A stretch of DNA of 64,000 bases from Enterococcus_C asini_A. GTDB taxonomy: Bacteria > Bacillota > Bacilli > Lactobacillales > Enterococcaceae. Position 1 is the stretch's first letter. Each line of letters begins with the position of its first letter. The notes beneath the pieces were generated by a model that was not told the DNA's origin, searched no databases, and saw only the letters and a list, made by a program, of their open reading frames with translations. The stretch lies in NCBI RefSeq assembly GCF_031928785.1, contig NZ_JARQAL010000001.1; one strand, written 5' to 3'. Positions 52,375 through 61,070 of the stretch are shown piece by piece. The position numbers were made by a program, and so were the translations under genes.

Positions 52375-54204
52375 ATGAAAAAAAAGGTTCGCTTTTTCCA
52401 ATCAGTGAACTTTAAAATCGCCCTGGCATTTATCTTGATCTTGTTGATTTCGATCGAGATTATCGGGGCGTATTTTATTCGCGGATTGGAACGTTCCACA
52501 ATCAAAAACTTTACAGACAATATGAAGGACCAGGCTGCGGCGTTGGCTCCTTCTTTTGCCAATGAAGTAGGCCAAAAAGAAACCGATGAAACCTATGATA
52601 ATATTCAGCGCATTATTGAAAACAGCCGCACTACCGATGTTTTGGAAGTGCGAGTAGTAGATGCCAATGGGATTATCATGGGAGCGGCGCCTTTAACGGA
52701 CAAAAGTTTGATTGGTAAAAAGAACGATTATCAAGACATTAACGATTTGAGCTATCTGACGAAGACAGCTTATGATGAAGACACCAATCGCCGGGTCTAT
52801 ATTGTGGTGCAACCCATTTTGTCCACCACAGGAGACACTGTTGTAGGTGCTTTATTTATGAAGAGCGATATTGAAAAACAATACAGTGAAATTCGAGATA
52901 CGGCCTTTATCTTCGTAACCGCCTCACTCCTTGCGGCCGCGATTTCCATTGTAGTAGCGGTGCTGGTGGCTCGCTCGATTACTCAGCCCATTGGGGAAAT
53001 GCAAGAACAGGCTATGCGAATTGCCAGAGGAGATTACAGTCGCCGGGTTACAGTGTATGGAAAAGATGAGCTGGGTCAGTTGGCAGAAACTTTTAACCAA
53101 CTAGGAGAGCGAATTGAAGAAACTCAAGATGCCATGGAATCCGAACGCAATCGACTGGATAGCGTCCTCTCTCATATGACTGATGGGGTGATTGCCACAG
53201 ACCGACGAGGGAAAGTCACGTCGATTAATGAAATGGCGATGACCTTGCTAAATGTCAAAGGAGAAGAGGTTATTGGCCAATCAATCCTTGAACTTTTGGG
53301 GATTGAAGAAGACTATACCTTGCGAAAACTTTTAGAAAAACCAGATGAAATGCTGATCAATCGAGAAAATCCTTACCGAGGCAATGTGGTCTTACGAACC
53401 GATTTTGCTATGATTCGTCGGGAGTCTGGATTTATCTCTGGCTTAGTTGCAGTGATGCACGATGTTACGGAACAAGAAAAAACCGAGCAAGAACGCCGAG
53501 AATTTGTATCCAATGTCTCTCACGAATTGCGGACGCCATTGACCAGTATGCGCAGTTACATCGAAGCCTTAAGTGAAGGCGCTTGGAAAGACGAAGAAAT
53601 CGCACCCAATTTCTTAAAGGTTACCTTAGATGAAACCGATCGGATGATCCGCATGATTAATGATCTATTGGACTTGTCTCGAATGGATAGCCAGCAAGCC
53701 ACGTTACAGCTAGAGTACATCAACATCAATGAATTGGTTTCCTTTGTATTAGATCGTTTTGATATGATGATGAACAATGAGGAAAAAGGCAAAAAATATC
53801 GGATTCGCCGCGATTTCACTCAGCGAGATCTCTGGGCAGAAGTAGACACGGATAAGATTATCCAAGTGATTGACAATATCATGAACAATGCCATTAAGTA
53901 TTCTCCGGATGGCGGTACGATTACGGTACACTTGTCAGAAACCCACAATAATATTTTGTTGAGCATTTCTGACCAAGGTTTGGGGATTCCTAAAAAAGAC
54001 TTGCAGAAGGTTTTTGACCGTTTTTATCGGGTGGACAAAGCCCGTGCTCGCAAACAAGGGGGCACAGGGCTAGGGCTTGCAATTACAAAAGAAGTGATTA
54101 AAGCTCACGGTGGCAATATTTGGGTAGAAAGTCAAGAAGGTCGGGGATCTACCTTCTTTATCACATTACCTTATGAACCTTATGAGGAGGATTGGTGGGA
54201 ATGA
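52375..54204 (+). CDS. walK: Two-component sensor histidine kinase WalK
   Basis: A 609-residue kinase. TM1 lies at about residues 13-33, an extracellular domain of about 145 residues follows, and TM2 lies at about 178-200. Then come HAMP (RSITQPIGEMQEQAMRIARG), PAS (about 265-370), HisKA with the phospho-histidine in FVSNVSHELRTPLTSM, and a HATPase with NNAIKYSPDGG and GLGIPKKD. It phosphorylates WalR. It follows walR by three bases and overlaps walH by four. Confidence 0.97.
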   Translation: MKKKVRFFQSVNFKIALAFILILLISIEIIGAYFIRGLERSTIKNFTDNMKDQAAALAPSFANEVGQKETDETYDNIQRIIENSRTTDVLEVRVVDANGIIMGAAPLTDKSLIGKKNDYQDINDLSYLTKTAYDEDTNRRVYIVVQPILSTTGDTVVGALFMKSDIEKQYSEIRDTAFIFVTASLLAAAISIVVAVLVARSITQPIGEMQEQAMRIARGDYSRRVTVYGKDELGQLAETFNQLGERIEETQDAMESERNRLDSVLSHMTDGVIATDRRGKVTSINEMAMTLLNVKGEEVIGQSILELLGIEEDYTLRKLLEKPDEMLINRENPYRGNVVLRTDFAMIRRESGFISGLVAVMHDVTEQEKTEQERREFVSNVSHELRTPLTSMRSYIEALSEGAWKDEEIAPNFLKVTLDETDRMIRMINDLLDLSRMDSQQATLQLEYININELVSFVLDRFDMMMNNEEKGKKYRIRRDFTQRDLWAEVDTDKIIQVIDNIMNNAIKYSPDGGTITVHLSETHNNILLSISDQGLGIPKKDLQKVFDRFYRVDKARARKQGGTGLGLAITKEVIKAHGGNIWVESQEGRGSTFFITLPYEPYEEDWWE

Positions 54205-55520
54205 AACGATCGGAAAAGATTATTCGCATCGGCTTAATTTTCTTAATTCTCTTAAGCGTTTATCTTTCTTATGAAATTTGGCTCAGTTCCGATGCTAGAA
54301 GTCAGCTGGGGGATGAGGAGAGCAATGTCGTCGCGACAACTACTTATCGTCAGCCGGATGAAGTTTTCTTACCCACACGCTTGATTTGGGTGAACTCGAC
54401 GGAAGATGTTCGCATGGGAACTGGTGAAACTTTGATTAGCAAAGTCCATGAACAAATTTTAAAAGGAAAAATTACTAATTTAAAAGATCGAGAATATGAC
54501 AATGCCGATGAATTTGCCGCAGTAGCAGATATTTCAGAAGGAGTTGAACTAAATTACTTTGGTTCTTTCCAATTATATGAATATGCTAAAATTTTTCAGG
54601 TAAATGTAGAAGAAGGGGAGTTAAAAGCGTTTGGGGAAGGAAAAGAGAGTTTCTTTACCAAGATTCAAATCGATTTTAAAAATGGTTTGATTCGCTTTGT
54701 AAACCCTCGACGGAACCAAGTGATTGAAGGTGACTTTGATTTGGATTTAACGAAGGTCAAAGAAGCCTTAAATGACACGAAAGTCAGCTGGATTCAGATG
54801 ACTGGCGACAAGAAAATTCAGGGCTTGCAATACAATTCTGATGAACCAATTACCTTAAAACAATACAGCTACATCGCTTCCACGCAAGCTTACACGGTTT
54901 TCCGCAATGCTTTTTTCCAAAAGCCTGAAAGTGTAAAGAGTAGTGAAGAAGCTGGAGATACTATTTTGTATGGCGATTCTGAGACGTTGCGGGTGGCAGA
55001 AGACCAACAAATCGTGGAATTTCAAGGCAAGCTCGCTAGCAATGAAGAAATGGAAGACGATATTTACGATCAAAGCTATCATTATGTGAATCGTTTGGAA
55101 TCCAGTATTGGGTCACTGCGATTTTTTGACCGAGGCAAAGAGGATATTACTTACCGCACGTTTATTGAAGGATTCCCAGTATTTGGGGATGGCTATCAAG
55201 GGGAAGTCAGCTTTACCCTAGAAGATACCGGCAGTACCACACCTAATGTGACGATTATGAGTAGCCTAAACACCATTCAAATTCCTATTCCTTCTGATGA
55301 AACGGTTCAATTGCCCGCTACGAGTACGGTGATTGATGAATTGCTAGCCAGTGGTGCTGACCAGTCCTTATTTCAAGGCATTGTCGTTGGCTACCAACGG
55401 CAAAAAGTCAAAAATGCCGATGAAATCGTGGACATGATCCCCATGTGGTATTTGAAATATGATGGCCAGTGGTATTCTGAAGCACAATTAAAAGCAAAAT
55501 TAGCAGGGGAGGGAAATTGA
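54201..55520 (+). CDS. walH: WalK regulatory membrane protein WalH (YycH)
   Basis: A 439-residue protein with one N-terminal membrane helix (about residues 9-28, IGLIFLILLSVYLSYEIWL) and a large extracellular part containing YSYIASTQAYTVFRNAFF and YDQSYHYVNRLESS. WalH and WalI contact WalK through their helices and tune its activity. The ATG at 54201 overlaps the walK stop; an in-frame GTG at 54192 is less likely. Confidence 0.92.
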   Translation: MKRSEKIIRIGLIFLILLSVYLSYEIWLSSDARSQLGDEESNVVATTTYRQPDEVFLPTRLIWVNSTEDVRMGTGETLISKVHEQILKGKITNLKDREYDNADEFAAVADISEGVELNYFGSFQLYEYAKIFQVNVEEGELKAFGEGKESFFTKIQIDFKNGLIRFVNPRRNQVIEGDFDLDLTKVKEALNDTKVSWIQMTGDKKIQGLQYNSDEPITLKQYSYIASTQAYTVFRNAFFQKPESVKSSEEAGDTILYGDSETLRVAEDQQIVEFQGKLASNEEMEDDIYDQSYHYVNRLESSIGSLRFFDRGKEDITYRTFIEGFPVFGDGYQGEVSFTLEDTGSTTPNVTIMSSLNTIQIPIPSDETVQLPATSTVIDELLASGADQSLFQGIVVGYQRQKVKNADEIVDMIPMWYLKYDGQWYSEAQLKAKLAGEGN

Positions 55521-56384
55521 TTGGATTTTAAACGAATCGAATGGATCTTTTTCCTCGCTTTTCTAGGGGTCAATATTTTCTTACTCAGTATTTTTCGCTC
55601 TGCTCGTAGTGAAGTGGACAACGTGACCGCCTCAGATCAAAAAATTGCCATTGAACAGCGCTTAAAAGCAGATGATATCAAATACGATGCTCCTTTAGAA
55701 ACGACTAAGGCAGAAGGGTATTATTTAAGCGGAGAACCTACTGATATGAATAAAGCTTTTAAAGACCAACAAAAGGCTGATTCAAAGGCTAGTGTATCTT
55801 CAACAGGGATGACCATTGAGAACAACCAACTGTCGCGAAAAGTTGCCGATGGGTTTCATTTTACGAATCCCAATGATTTAGAACCGGCTTTGAAAAAATA
55901 TTTAAATCAACCTGGGGCGGTCCTTTTTGGCTCGGAATACACCTATTTGCCTACATTATCCATGGAAGATAAAGAATATCCGGAAATCACCGCCAGTCAA
56001 AGTTTTGAAGGGATCCCTTTTAATGATCCTTCTAGTCGTTTAGAGATTACGTTAGAAAATACCGATGATTTGCTAAAAGTGACCGGTTATACACAAACCC
56101 ATCTGTCTAATATTGAAAAGTTGCGGGAAAAGATGAGCTTGTATTCGGAACAAGATGCCATTGAAACTTTGTACATCAACAACCGGATTCCGCCAAAGTC
56201 CAAAATTGCTTGGCGCATGTTAAGCTATACCCTGAGCTTGCAATTTCGAGGCACAAATGTCTATGTACCGGCGTGGTTTGTAGCCATTGATACAGGCTCC
56301 AAAAATTACCAAGTGGAGCGGGTCAATGCTTTAACGAATAAAGTCTTTACTAGCAATTCCGTTCAAAAGGTGGAAAATAATTAA
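55521..56384 (+). CDS. walI: WalK regulatory membrane protein WalI (YycI)
   Basis: A 287-residue protein (MDFKRIEWIFFLAFLGVNIFLL) with one N-terminal helix and an extracellular domain of the YycI type (SLQFRGTNVYVPAWFVAIDTG near the end). It forms a complex with WalH and WalK. The start is TTG directly at 55521 behind GGGGAGGG, with no gap after walH. Confidence 0.92.
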   Translation: MDFKRIEWIFFLAFLGVNIFLLSIFRSARSEVDNVTASDQKIAIEQRLKADDIKYDAPLETTKAEGYYLSGEPTDMNKAFKDQQKADSKASVSSTGMTIENNQLSRKVADGFHFTNPNDLEPALKKYLNQPGAVLFGSEYTYLPTLSMEDKEYPEITASQSFEGIPFNDPSSRLEITLENTDDLLKVTGYTQTHLSNIEKLREKMSLYSEQDAIETLYINNRIPPKSKIAWRMLSYTLSLQFRGTNVYVPAWFVAIDTGSKNYQVERVNALTNKVFTSNSVQKVENN

Positions 56385-56464
56385 AGACCGGCTTATAATG
56401 AAACGGCGAGTAAGGTAACCCAGATGGTTAGAGAGGCCATCTAGTTTAGAAGGGAAGTTTCAAA

Positions 56465-57268
56465 ATGGCAAACAGTGCCTTTAATGTTAGTATTTTAGCC
56501 AGTGGGAGTTCAGGAAACACCCTCTATATTGAAAGTGATAAAAAACGGATTTTAGTGGATGCGGGTCTTTCAGGAAAAAAAGTGACTTCTTTATTAGCAG
56601 AAGTCAACCGTAAGCCAGAGGATTTAGATGCTATTTTAGTCACTCATGAACACCGGGATCATATCCACGGTGTAGGGGTTTTGGCTCGGAAGTATCATTT
56701 GGATATTTACGCCAATGAAAAAACTTGGCAAGCGATGGATTCAATGATTGGCAATGTACCCGTGGAACAAAAGCAAATTTTTGAAATGGGCAAAGTGTTA
56801 ACCTTTGGAGATATGGACATTGAAAGCTTTGGCGTGTCTCACGATGCGGCGGCACCCCAGTTTTATCGTTTCCATAAAGAAGGCAAGTCCTTTGTTATGC
56901 TAACTGATACGGGCTATTGTTCGGATCATGTGCGAGGGATCATTCGGGATGCAGATGCTTATTTGGTGGAAAGTAACCACGATTTGGAAATGTTACGCAT
57001 GGGACCTTATCCTTGGAGTTTGAAACAACGTATTTTAGGCGATCGCGGTCATTTGTCCAATGAGGATGGCGCTTTGGTTATTACGGATGTGATTGGGAAA
57101 AATACCAAACGAATTTATTTGGGGCATTTGAGTAAGGAAAACAATATGAAAGAACTCGCTCATTTGACCATGGAAAATACGTTAAAAGAGCATGATTTAG
57201 GCGTAGGAGAAGATTTTGAAATCTATGACACGGATCCCAATTACGCTACAGAATTATTTGCAATTTAA
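56465..57268 (+). CDS. walJ: Metallo-beta-lactamase-fold hydrolase WalJ (YycJ)
   Basis: A 267-residue MBL-fold enzyme, with SILASGSSGNTLYIES, the metal-binding VTHEHRDHIHGVGVLARK, and YLVESNHDLEMLRMGPYPW. YycJ homologues are exonuclease-like proteins tied to DNA replication and repair coordination with wall synthesis. It lies 80 bases after walI; TATAAT at 56393 might be an internal -10. An HtrA gene, often found next, is not here. Confidence 0.92.
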   Translation: MANSAFNVSILASGSSGNTLYIESDKKRILVDAGLSGKKVTSLLAEVNRKPEDLDAILVTHEHRDHIHGVGVLARKYHLDIYANEKTWQAMDSMIGNVPVEQKQIFEMGKVLTFGDMDIESFGVSHDAAAPQFYRFHKEGKSFVMLTDTGYCSDHVRGIIRDADAYLVESNHDLEMLRMGPYPWSLKQRILGDRGHLSNEDGALVITDVIGKNTKRIYLGHLSKENNMKELAHLTMENTLKEHDLGVGEDFEIYDTDPNYATELFAI

Positions 57269-57284
57269 TACTGTAAAGTAAGTA

Positions 57285-57330
57285 AGAATGCGAAGGACGC
57301 GCTTCAAAAGTCTTTCGCATTCTTTTTTTT
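57285..57330 (+). terminator. Terminator of walRKHIJ
   Basis: AGAATGCGAA (57285-57294) pairs with TTCGCATTCT (57314-57323), with an inner GAC/GTC pair, followed by TTTTTTT. Confidence 0.9.
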
Positions 57331-57415
57331 AAAAATTCTCCAGTGGGATACCAAATCTGTCACTGAGAGAAGCTATAGGACCAGAGCTCTTCTAAATCTC
57401 TCTCTAAAATAATCC

Positions 57416-57443
57416 CTCACAAAAAATTCACAACCTTTTTACA
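57416..57443 (+). promoter_or_regulatory. Triple OmpR-type 11-bp repeat upstream of groESL
   Basis: CTCACA (57416-57421), TTCACA (57427-57432) and TTTACA (57438-57443) lie in exact 11-bp register, about 20 bases upstream of the groE -35. On the other strand the last two read TGTAAA-N5-TGTGAA, near the WalR consensus TGTWAH-N5-TGTWAH. Confidence 0.5.
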
Positions 57444-57462
57444 ATTTATTCAGCTAAAAAAC

Positions 57463-57530
57463 TTGCCAAGTCTTTCGAAAATGAGTATCATAAGTCTTGT
57501 GAGTTAGCACTCGACTATCAAGAGTGCTAA
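57463..57530 (+). promoter_or_regulatory. groESL promoter and CIRCE operator
   Basis: TTGCCA (57463-57468), 17 bases, TATCAT (57486-57491). Downstream is a perfect CIRCE element, TTAGCACTC-N9-GAGTGCTAA (57504-57530), the binding site of the heat-shock repressor HrcA. Confidence 0.96.
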
Positions 57531-57575
57531 CTGGTTCAAAAAACACTGACGAAAAAACTATTGGAGGGATTCATT

Positions 57576-57860
57576 GTGTTAAAACCATTAGGCGACCGCG
57601 TGATTATCCAAGTCGCAAAAGAAGAAGAAAAAACGATTGGTGGCATTGTACTGGCATCATCAGCACAAGAAAAACCACAAATTGGTGAAGTCGTTGCAGT
57701 AGGCGAAGGCCAAACTTTAGAAAATGGCGAAAAAGCCCCTGTTGCCGTTAACGTAGGCGACCAAGTAATGTTTGAAAAATATGCTGGTTCAGAAGTGAAA
57801 TTTGAAGGCCAAGAATATCTAATCGTTAATGGCAAAGATATTATGGCAATCGTGGAATAA
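57576..57860 (+). CDS. groES: Co-chaperonin GroES
   Basis: A 94-residue GroES (MLKPLGDRVIIQVAKEEEKTIGGIVLAS), with the mobile loop at about residues 15-30 and C-terminal YLIVNGKDIMAIVE. It caps GroEL and closes the folding chamber. The start is GTG at 57576, with GGAGG eight bases upstream. First gene of groESL under CIRCE. Confidence 0.97.
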   Translation: MLKPLGDRVIIQVAKEEEKTIGGIVLASSAQEKPQIGEVVAVGEGQTLENGEKAPVAVNVGDQVMFEKYAGSEVKFEGQEYLIVNGKDIMAIVE

Positions 57861-57893
57861 CAGTTAAACAAAAAATTTATGAGGTGAGAATTC

Positions 57894-59513
57894 ATGGCAA
57901 AAGAAATCAAATTTGCAGAAGATGCCCGGGCCGCAATGCTTCGTGGGGTAGATAAATTAGCGGATACAGTAAAAGTAACTTTAGGGCCAAAAGGTCGTAA
58001 TGTGGTTTTAGAAAAATCTTATGGTTCACCACTTATCACAAACGATGGGGTGACCATTGCCAAAGAAATCGAATTAGAAGATCATTTTGAAAACATGGGA
58101 GCTAAACTGGTCTCTGAAGTAGCTTCTAAAACCAATGATATTGCCGGTGACGGTACTACTACTGCCACTGTTTTAACTCAAGCAATCGTTCGTGAAGGCT
58201 TAAAAAACGTAACTGCTGGAGCAAATCCTCTAGGCATTCGTCGTGGGATTGAATTAGCAACTAAAGCTGCTGTGGAAGGATTACACAAAAACTCTACTGT
58301 AGTTGATTCTAAAGAAGCCATTGCCCAAGTTGGTGCTGTTTCTTCTGGTTCTGTAGAAGTTGGCCAATACATTGCAGACGCTATGGAAAAAGTCGGCAAT
58401 GATGGGGTAATTACCATTGAAGAATCAAAAGGGATCGAAACGGAACTAGATGTTGTAGAAGGAATGCAATTTGATCGGGGTTACTTGTCTCAATACATGG
58501 TAACGGATAACGATAAAATGGAAGCTGTTTTGGATAATCCATACATCTTGATTACCGATAAAAAGATTTCTAACATCCAAGATATCTTGCCATTGTTAGA
58601 ACAAATCTTGCAACAATCAAAACCATTGTTAATTATCGCCGATGATGTAGACGGTGAAGCATTGCCTACTTTAGTCTTGAATAAAATCCGTGGTACCTTC
58701 AATGTAGTAGCAGTCAAAGCTCCTGGCTTTGGTGATCGTCGCAAAGCCATGTTAGAAGACATTGCCATTTTAACTGGAGCGACCGTTATTACCGAAGACC
58801 TTGGTTTGGAATTGAAAGATGCAACCATTGAAAGTCTAGGTCAAGCAAGTAAAGTCGTGGTAGACAAAGACAACACTACTGTCGTAGAAGGTGCTGGCTC
58901 TACAGAAGCGATTCAAGCTCGGGTACAATTGATTAAAAATCAAATTGGTGAAACAACTTCTGATTTCGATCGGGAAAAACTACAAGAACGTTTGGCTAAA
59001 TTAGCCGGCGGGGTTGCAGTAATTAAAGTCGGAGCACCTACTGAAACAGAACTAAAAGAAATGAAATTACGGATTGAAGATGCGTTAAACGCAACTCGTG
59101 CTGCTGTGGAAGAAGGTATGGTTTCCGGTGGTGGTACAGCTTTAGTAAACGTAATCGAAGCAGTTTCTGCTTTAGAAGCTGAAGGCGACGAAGCAACTGG
59201 GATTAAGATCGTCCAACGAGCTTTGGAAGAACCAGTTCGTCAAATCGCTGAGAACGCTGGTTATGAAGGATCTGTAATCATCGACAAATTGAAAAATGCA
59301 GAATTCGGCATTGGCTTCAATGCGGCTAACGGCGAATGGGTGAACATGGTAGAAGCTGGTATCGTGGATCCTACTAAAGTTGCCCGCTCTGCTTTGCAAA
59401 ATGCAGCTTCTGTAGCCGCTTTGTTGTTGACTACTGAAGCAGTTGTTGCGGATAAACCAGAACCAAATGCACCTGCTGCTCCTGCAATGGATCCAGGCAT
59501 GGGTATGATGTAA
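57894..59513 (+). CDS. groEL: Chaperonin GroEL
   Basis: A 539-residue GroEL (MAKEIKFAEDARAAMLRGVD), with the ATP site GDGTTTATVLTQ, TLGPKGRNVVLEK, and the flexible tail APAMDPGMGMM. It folds non-native proteins in two stacked rings with GroES. GAGGTGAG precedes the ATG. The sequence is very close to that of enterococci, which supports the taxonomic placement. Confidence 0.98.
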   Translation: MAKEIKFAEDARAAMLRGVDKLADTVKVTLGPKGRNVVLEKSYGSPLITNDGVTIAKEIELEDHFENMGAKLVSEVASKTNDIAGDGTTTATVLTQAIVREGLKNVTAGANPLGIRRGIELATKAAVEGLHKNSTVVDSKEAIAQVGAVSSGSVEVGQYIADAMEKVGNDGVITIEESKGIETELDVVEGMQFDRGYLSQYMVTDNDKMEAVLDNPYILITDKKISNIQDILPLLEQILQQSKPLLIIADDVDGEALPTLVLNKIRGTFNVVAVKAPGFGDRRKAMLEDIAILTGATVITEDLGLELKDATIESLGQASKVVVDKDNTTVVEGAGSTEAIQARVQLIKNQIGETTSDFDREKLQERLAKLAGGVAVIKVGAPTETELKEMKLRIEDALNATRAAVEEGMVSGGGTALVNVIEAVSALEAEGDEATGIKIVQRALEEPVRQIAENAGYEGSVIIDKLKNAEFGIGFNAANGEWVNMVEAGIVDPTKVARSALQNAASVAALLLTTEAVVADKPEPNAPAAPAMDPGMGMM

Positions 59514-59529
59514 TTTTTAGGCACTAATG

Positions 59530-59570
59530 AAAAGCTGGTGGGTACATTTTCTGTACCCATCAGCTTTTTT
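59530..59570. terminator. Terminator between groEL and the converging merR gene
   Basis: AAAAGCTG and TGGGTACA pair with TGTACCCA and CAGCTTTTTT. The hairpin can act in both directions. Confidence 0.9.
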
Positions 59571-59604
59571 GATAAAGACTATTCTCATGACAGTAAGAGG
59601 TTTA

Positions 59605-60384
59605 CTATTTTGTGGCTTCTTTAGTGTAATGTAAAATAATATCCCGTAATAATTTTGCAGAAGGTTTGCTGGTACGCTGGTTGTAGTAAGCAGCAAAGCG
59701 TTCGTCTTCTGCATACATTTCTCCTAAGCTGCGATGATATTCTGCATTGTAGAAAGGGGCGGTAATCTTTAGCCATTCTTTATGGGCTAAGAAAGCTTCT
59801 TTGGCAATCTCAGAATCTAAGTCAGGAGTTTCGTCTTTTGCAAGCAACAAGTCTAAATTCGCAAAAAGGCGTTCTTCGCTAGCATGCATTTGAGCAAATT
59901 GTGTTTCGGTCATGCCTTGCCATTTTTGATTGGCGGCCTTTACCGCGTCTTCACCGTAACGCGCTCTGATTTCGGAACCATAGTTGGCTTCGTTTTCTGC
60001 TAATTTTTCAGCTTTAAAAGTGGCAAATTTTTCTGGATCGGTCATGTCTTTCTCTCCTTTGTAATAAGCCAAGGTTGCTTCTAAGTTTTGCAATTGGCCT
60101 TGGATTTGGGTCAACTGTTGGGTTAAGGTGACCTTTTGTTGTTCTAAGAGAGGTTTCATATCGAAGTCGGGATTAGCTAAAATGGCCTTAATGTCTGTTA
60201 ATTTTAAACCAAATTGCTTTAAGAATAAAATTTGTTGTAGAAGGTCTACTTGTTTGCTGCCATAAATCCGGTATCCGGAACTAGTGATCCGTTTTGGGGG
60301 CAGTAGATTTTCTTGATCGTAATAGCGCAAAGTGCGTGGGGTGACCCCAGACAAGTGGGCCAATTGTTGAATGGTGTACTCCAT
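59605..60384 (-). CDS. MerR-family regulator with TipAS ligand domain
   Basis: A 259-residue protein. An N-terminal MerR winged helix covers about residues 1-70 (YTIQQLAHLSGVTPRTLRYYDQENLLPPKR), with a coiled coil at about 80-112. A C-terminal TipAS-like domain (about 140-255, KWQGMTETQFAQMHASEERLFANLD and FYNAEYHRSLGEMY) binds antibiotics in TipAL. It likely activates a drug-response promoter with a long spacer. Convergent with groEL. Confidence 0.88.
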   Translation of the reverse strand: MEYTIQQLAHLSGVTPRTLRYYDQENLLPPKRITSSGYRIYGSKQVDLLQQILFLKQFGLKLTDIKAILANPDFDMKPLLEQQKVTLTQQLTQIQGQLQNLEATLAYYKGEKDMTDPEKFATFKAEKLAENEANYGSEIRARYGEDAVKAANQKWQGMTETQFAQMHASEERLFANLDLLLAKDETPDLDSEIAKEAFLAHKEWLKITAPFYNAEYHRSLGEMYAEDERFAAYYNQRTSKPSAKLLRDIILHYTKEATK

Positions 60385-60535
60385 TTAAAACATCCTCTCT
60401 TATGAACAAATTCAGTTTACAGGTTGACGTAAGGGAAAGGTCAAGAAAAAAATCAAAAATCCTTCAAATTTCTATGTTATAATGAATTTATAAAAAATAA
60501 ACGTTTTCAAAAACCAATTAAAGGAAGGTCATGCT

Positions 60536-60910
60536 ATGAAATTAATCGAATCACCAATTAATCGCAATCTAAACTTAAAAACATTTTACCCGAATATTAC
60601 ACAATATTTGTTTGATAATGTCTCAATCAAATATTATAAACTTTATACACTAGATCGTGTCCAAATCATCTATGTGGACACTTATGATAAAATTTATTTA
60701 GTCATGTTGGACACGAAGAAAAAGATTAAGCGCACAGAAGTCGATATGGCTATTCATCGCTTGTTGCACACAGAGCGAGACCAAGTCAATGTAGATGTAA
60801 AAATGAAACAACGGATGCTAGATGCCGGTGTGAAATTCAGCGTTGCCAGAAAAGATATCGTAGTCGTCTCCATGGATGCTGCCGACAGCACAGGAAATGT
60901 GGCTAGCTAA
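60536..60910 (+). CDS. DUF1827 domain protein
   Basis: A 124-residue protein (MKLIESPINRNLNLKTFYPNITQYLF) matching the DUF1827 family found in enterococci and streptococci. No membrane helix or catalytic motif. GGAAGG precedes the ATG, and its own terminator follows. Function unknown. Confidence 0.85.
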   Translation: MKLIESPINRNLNLKTFYPNITQYLFDNVSIKYYKLYTLDRVQIIYVDTYDKIYLVMLDTKKKIKRTEVDMAIHRLLHTERDQVNVDVKMKQRMLDAGVKFSVARKDIVVVSMDAADSTGNVAS

Positions 60911-60930
60911 TTCAATAATCAGAAACAATA

Positions 60931-60955
60931 CCCGTCAAATTTGGCGGGTTTTTTG
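60931..60955 (+). terminator. Terminator of the DUF1827 gene
   Basis: CCCGTCAAA pairs with TTTGGCGGG (one wobble), followed by TTTTTT. Confidence 0.88.
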
Positions 60956-61070
60956 TATTTTTTCGGGCTTTTGTCTACCAGAAGCGCCTTTTTCCGCTAC
61001 TTTTAGCGTTTTTTTGCTATAATAAAAAGCGTAGGCCTTGGATAAAATCAAGGCGGAGAGGAGTATTGAC

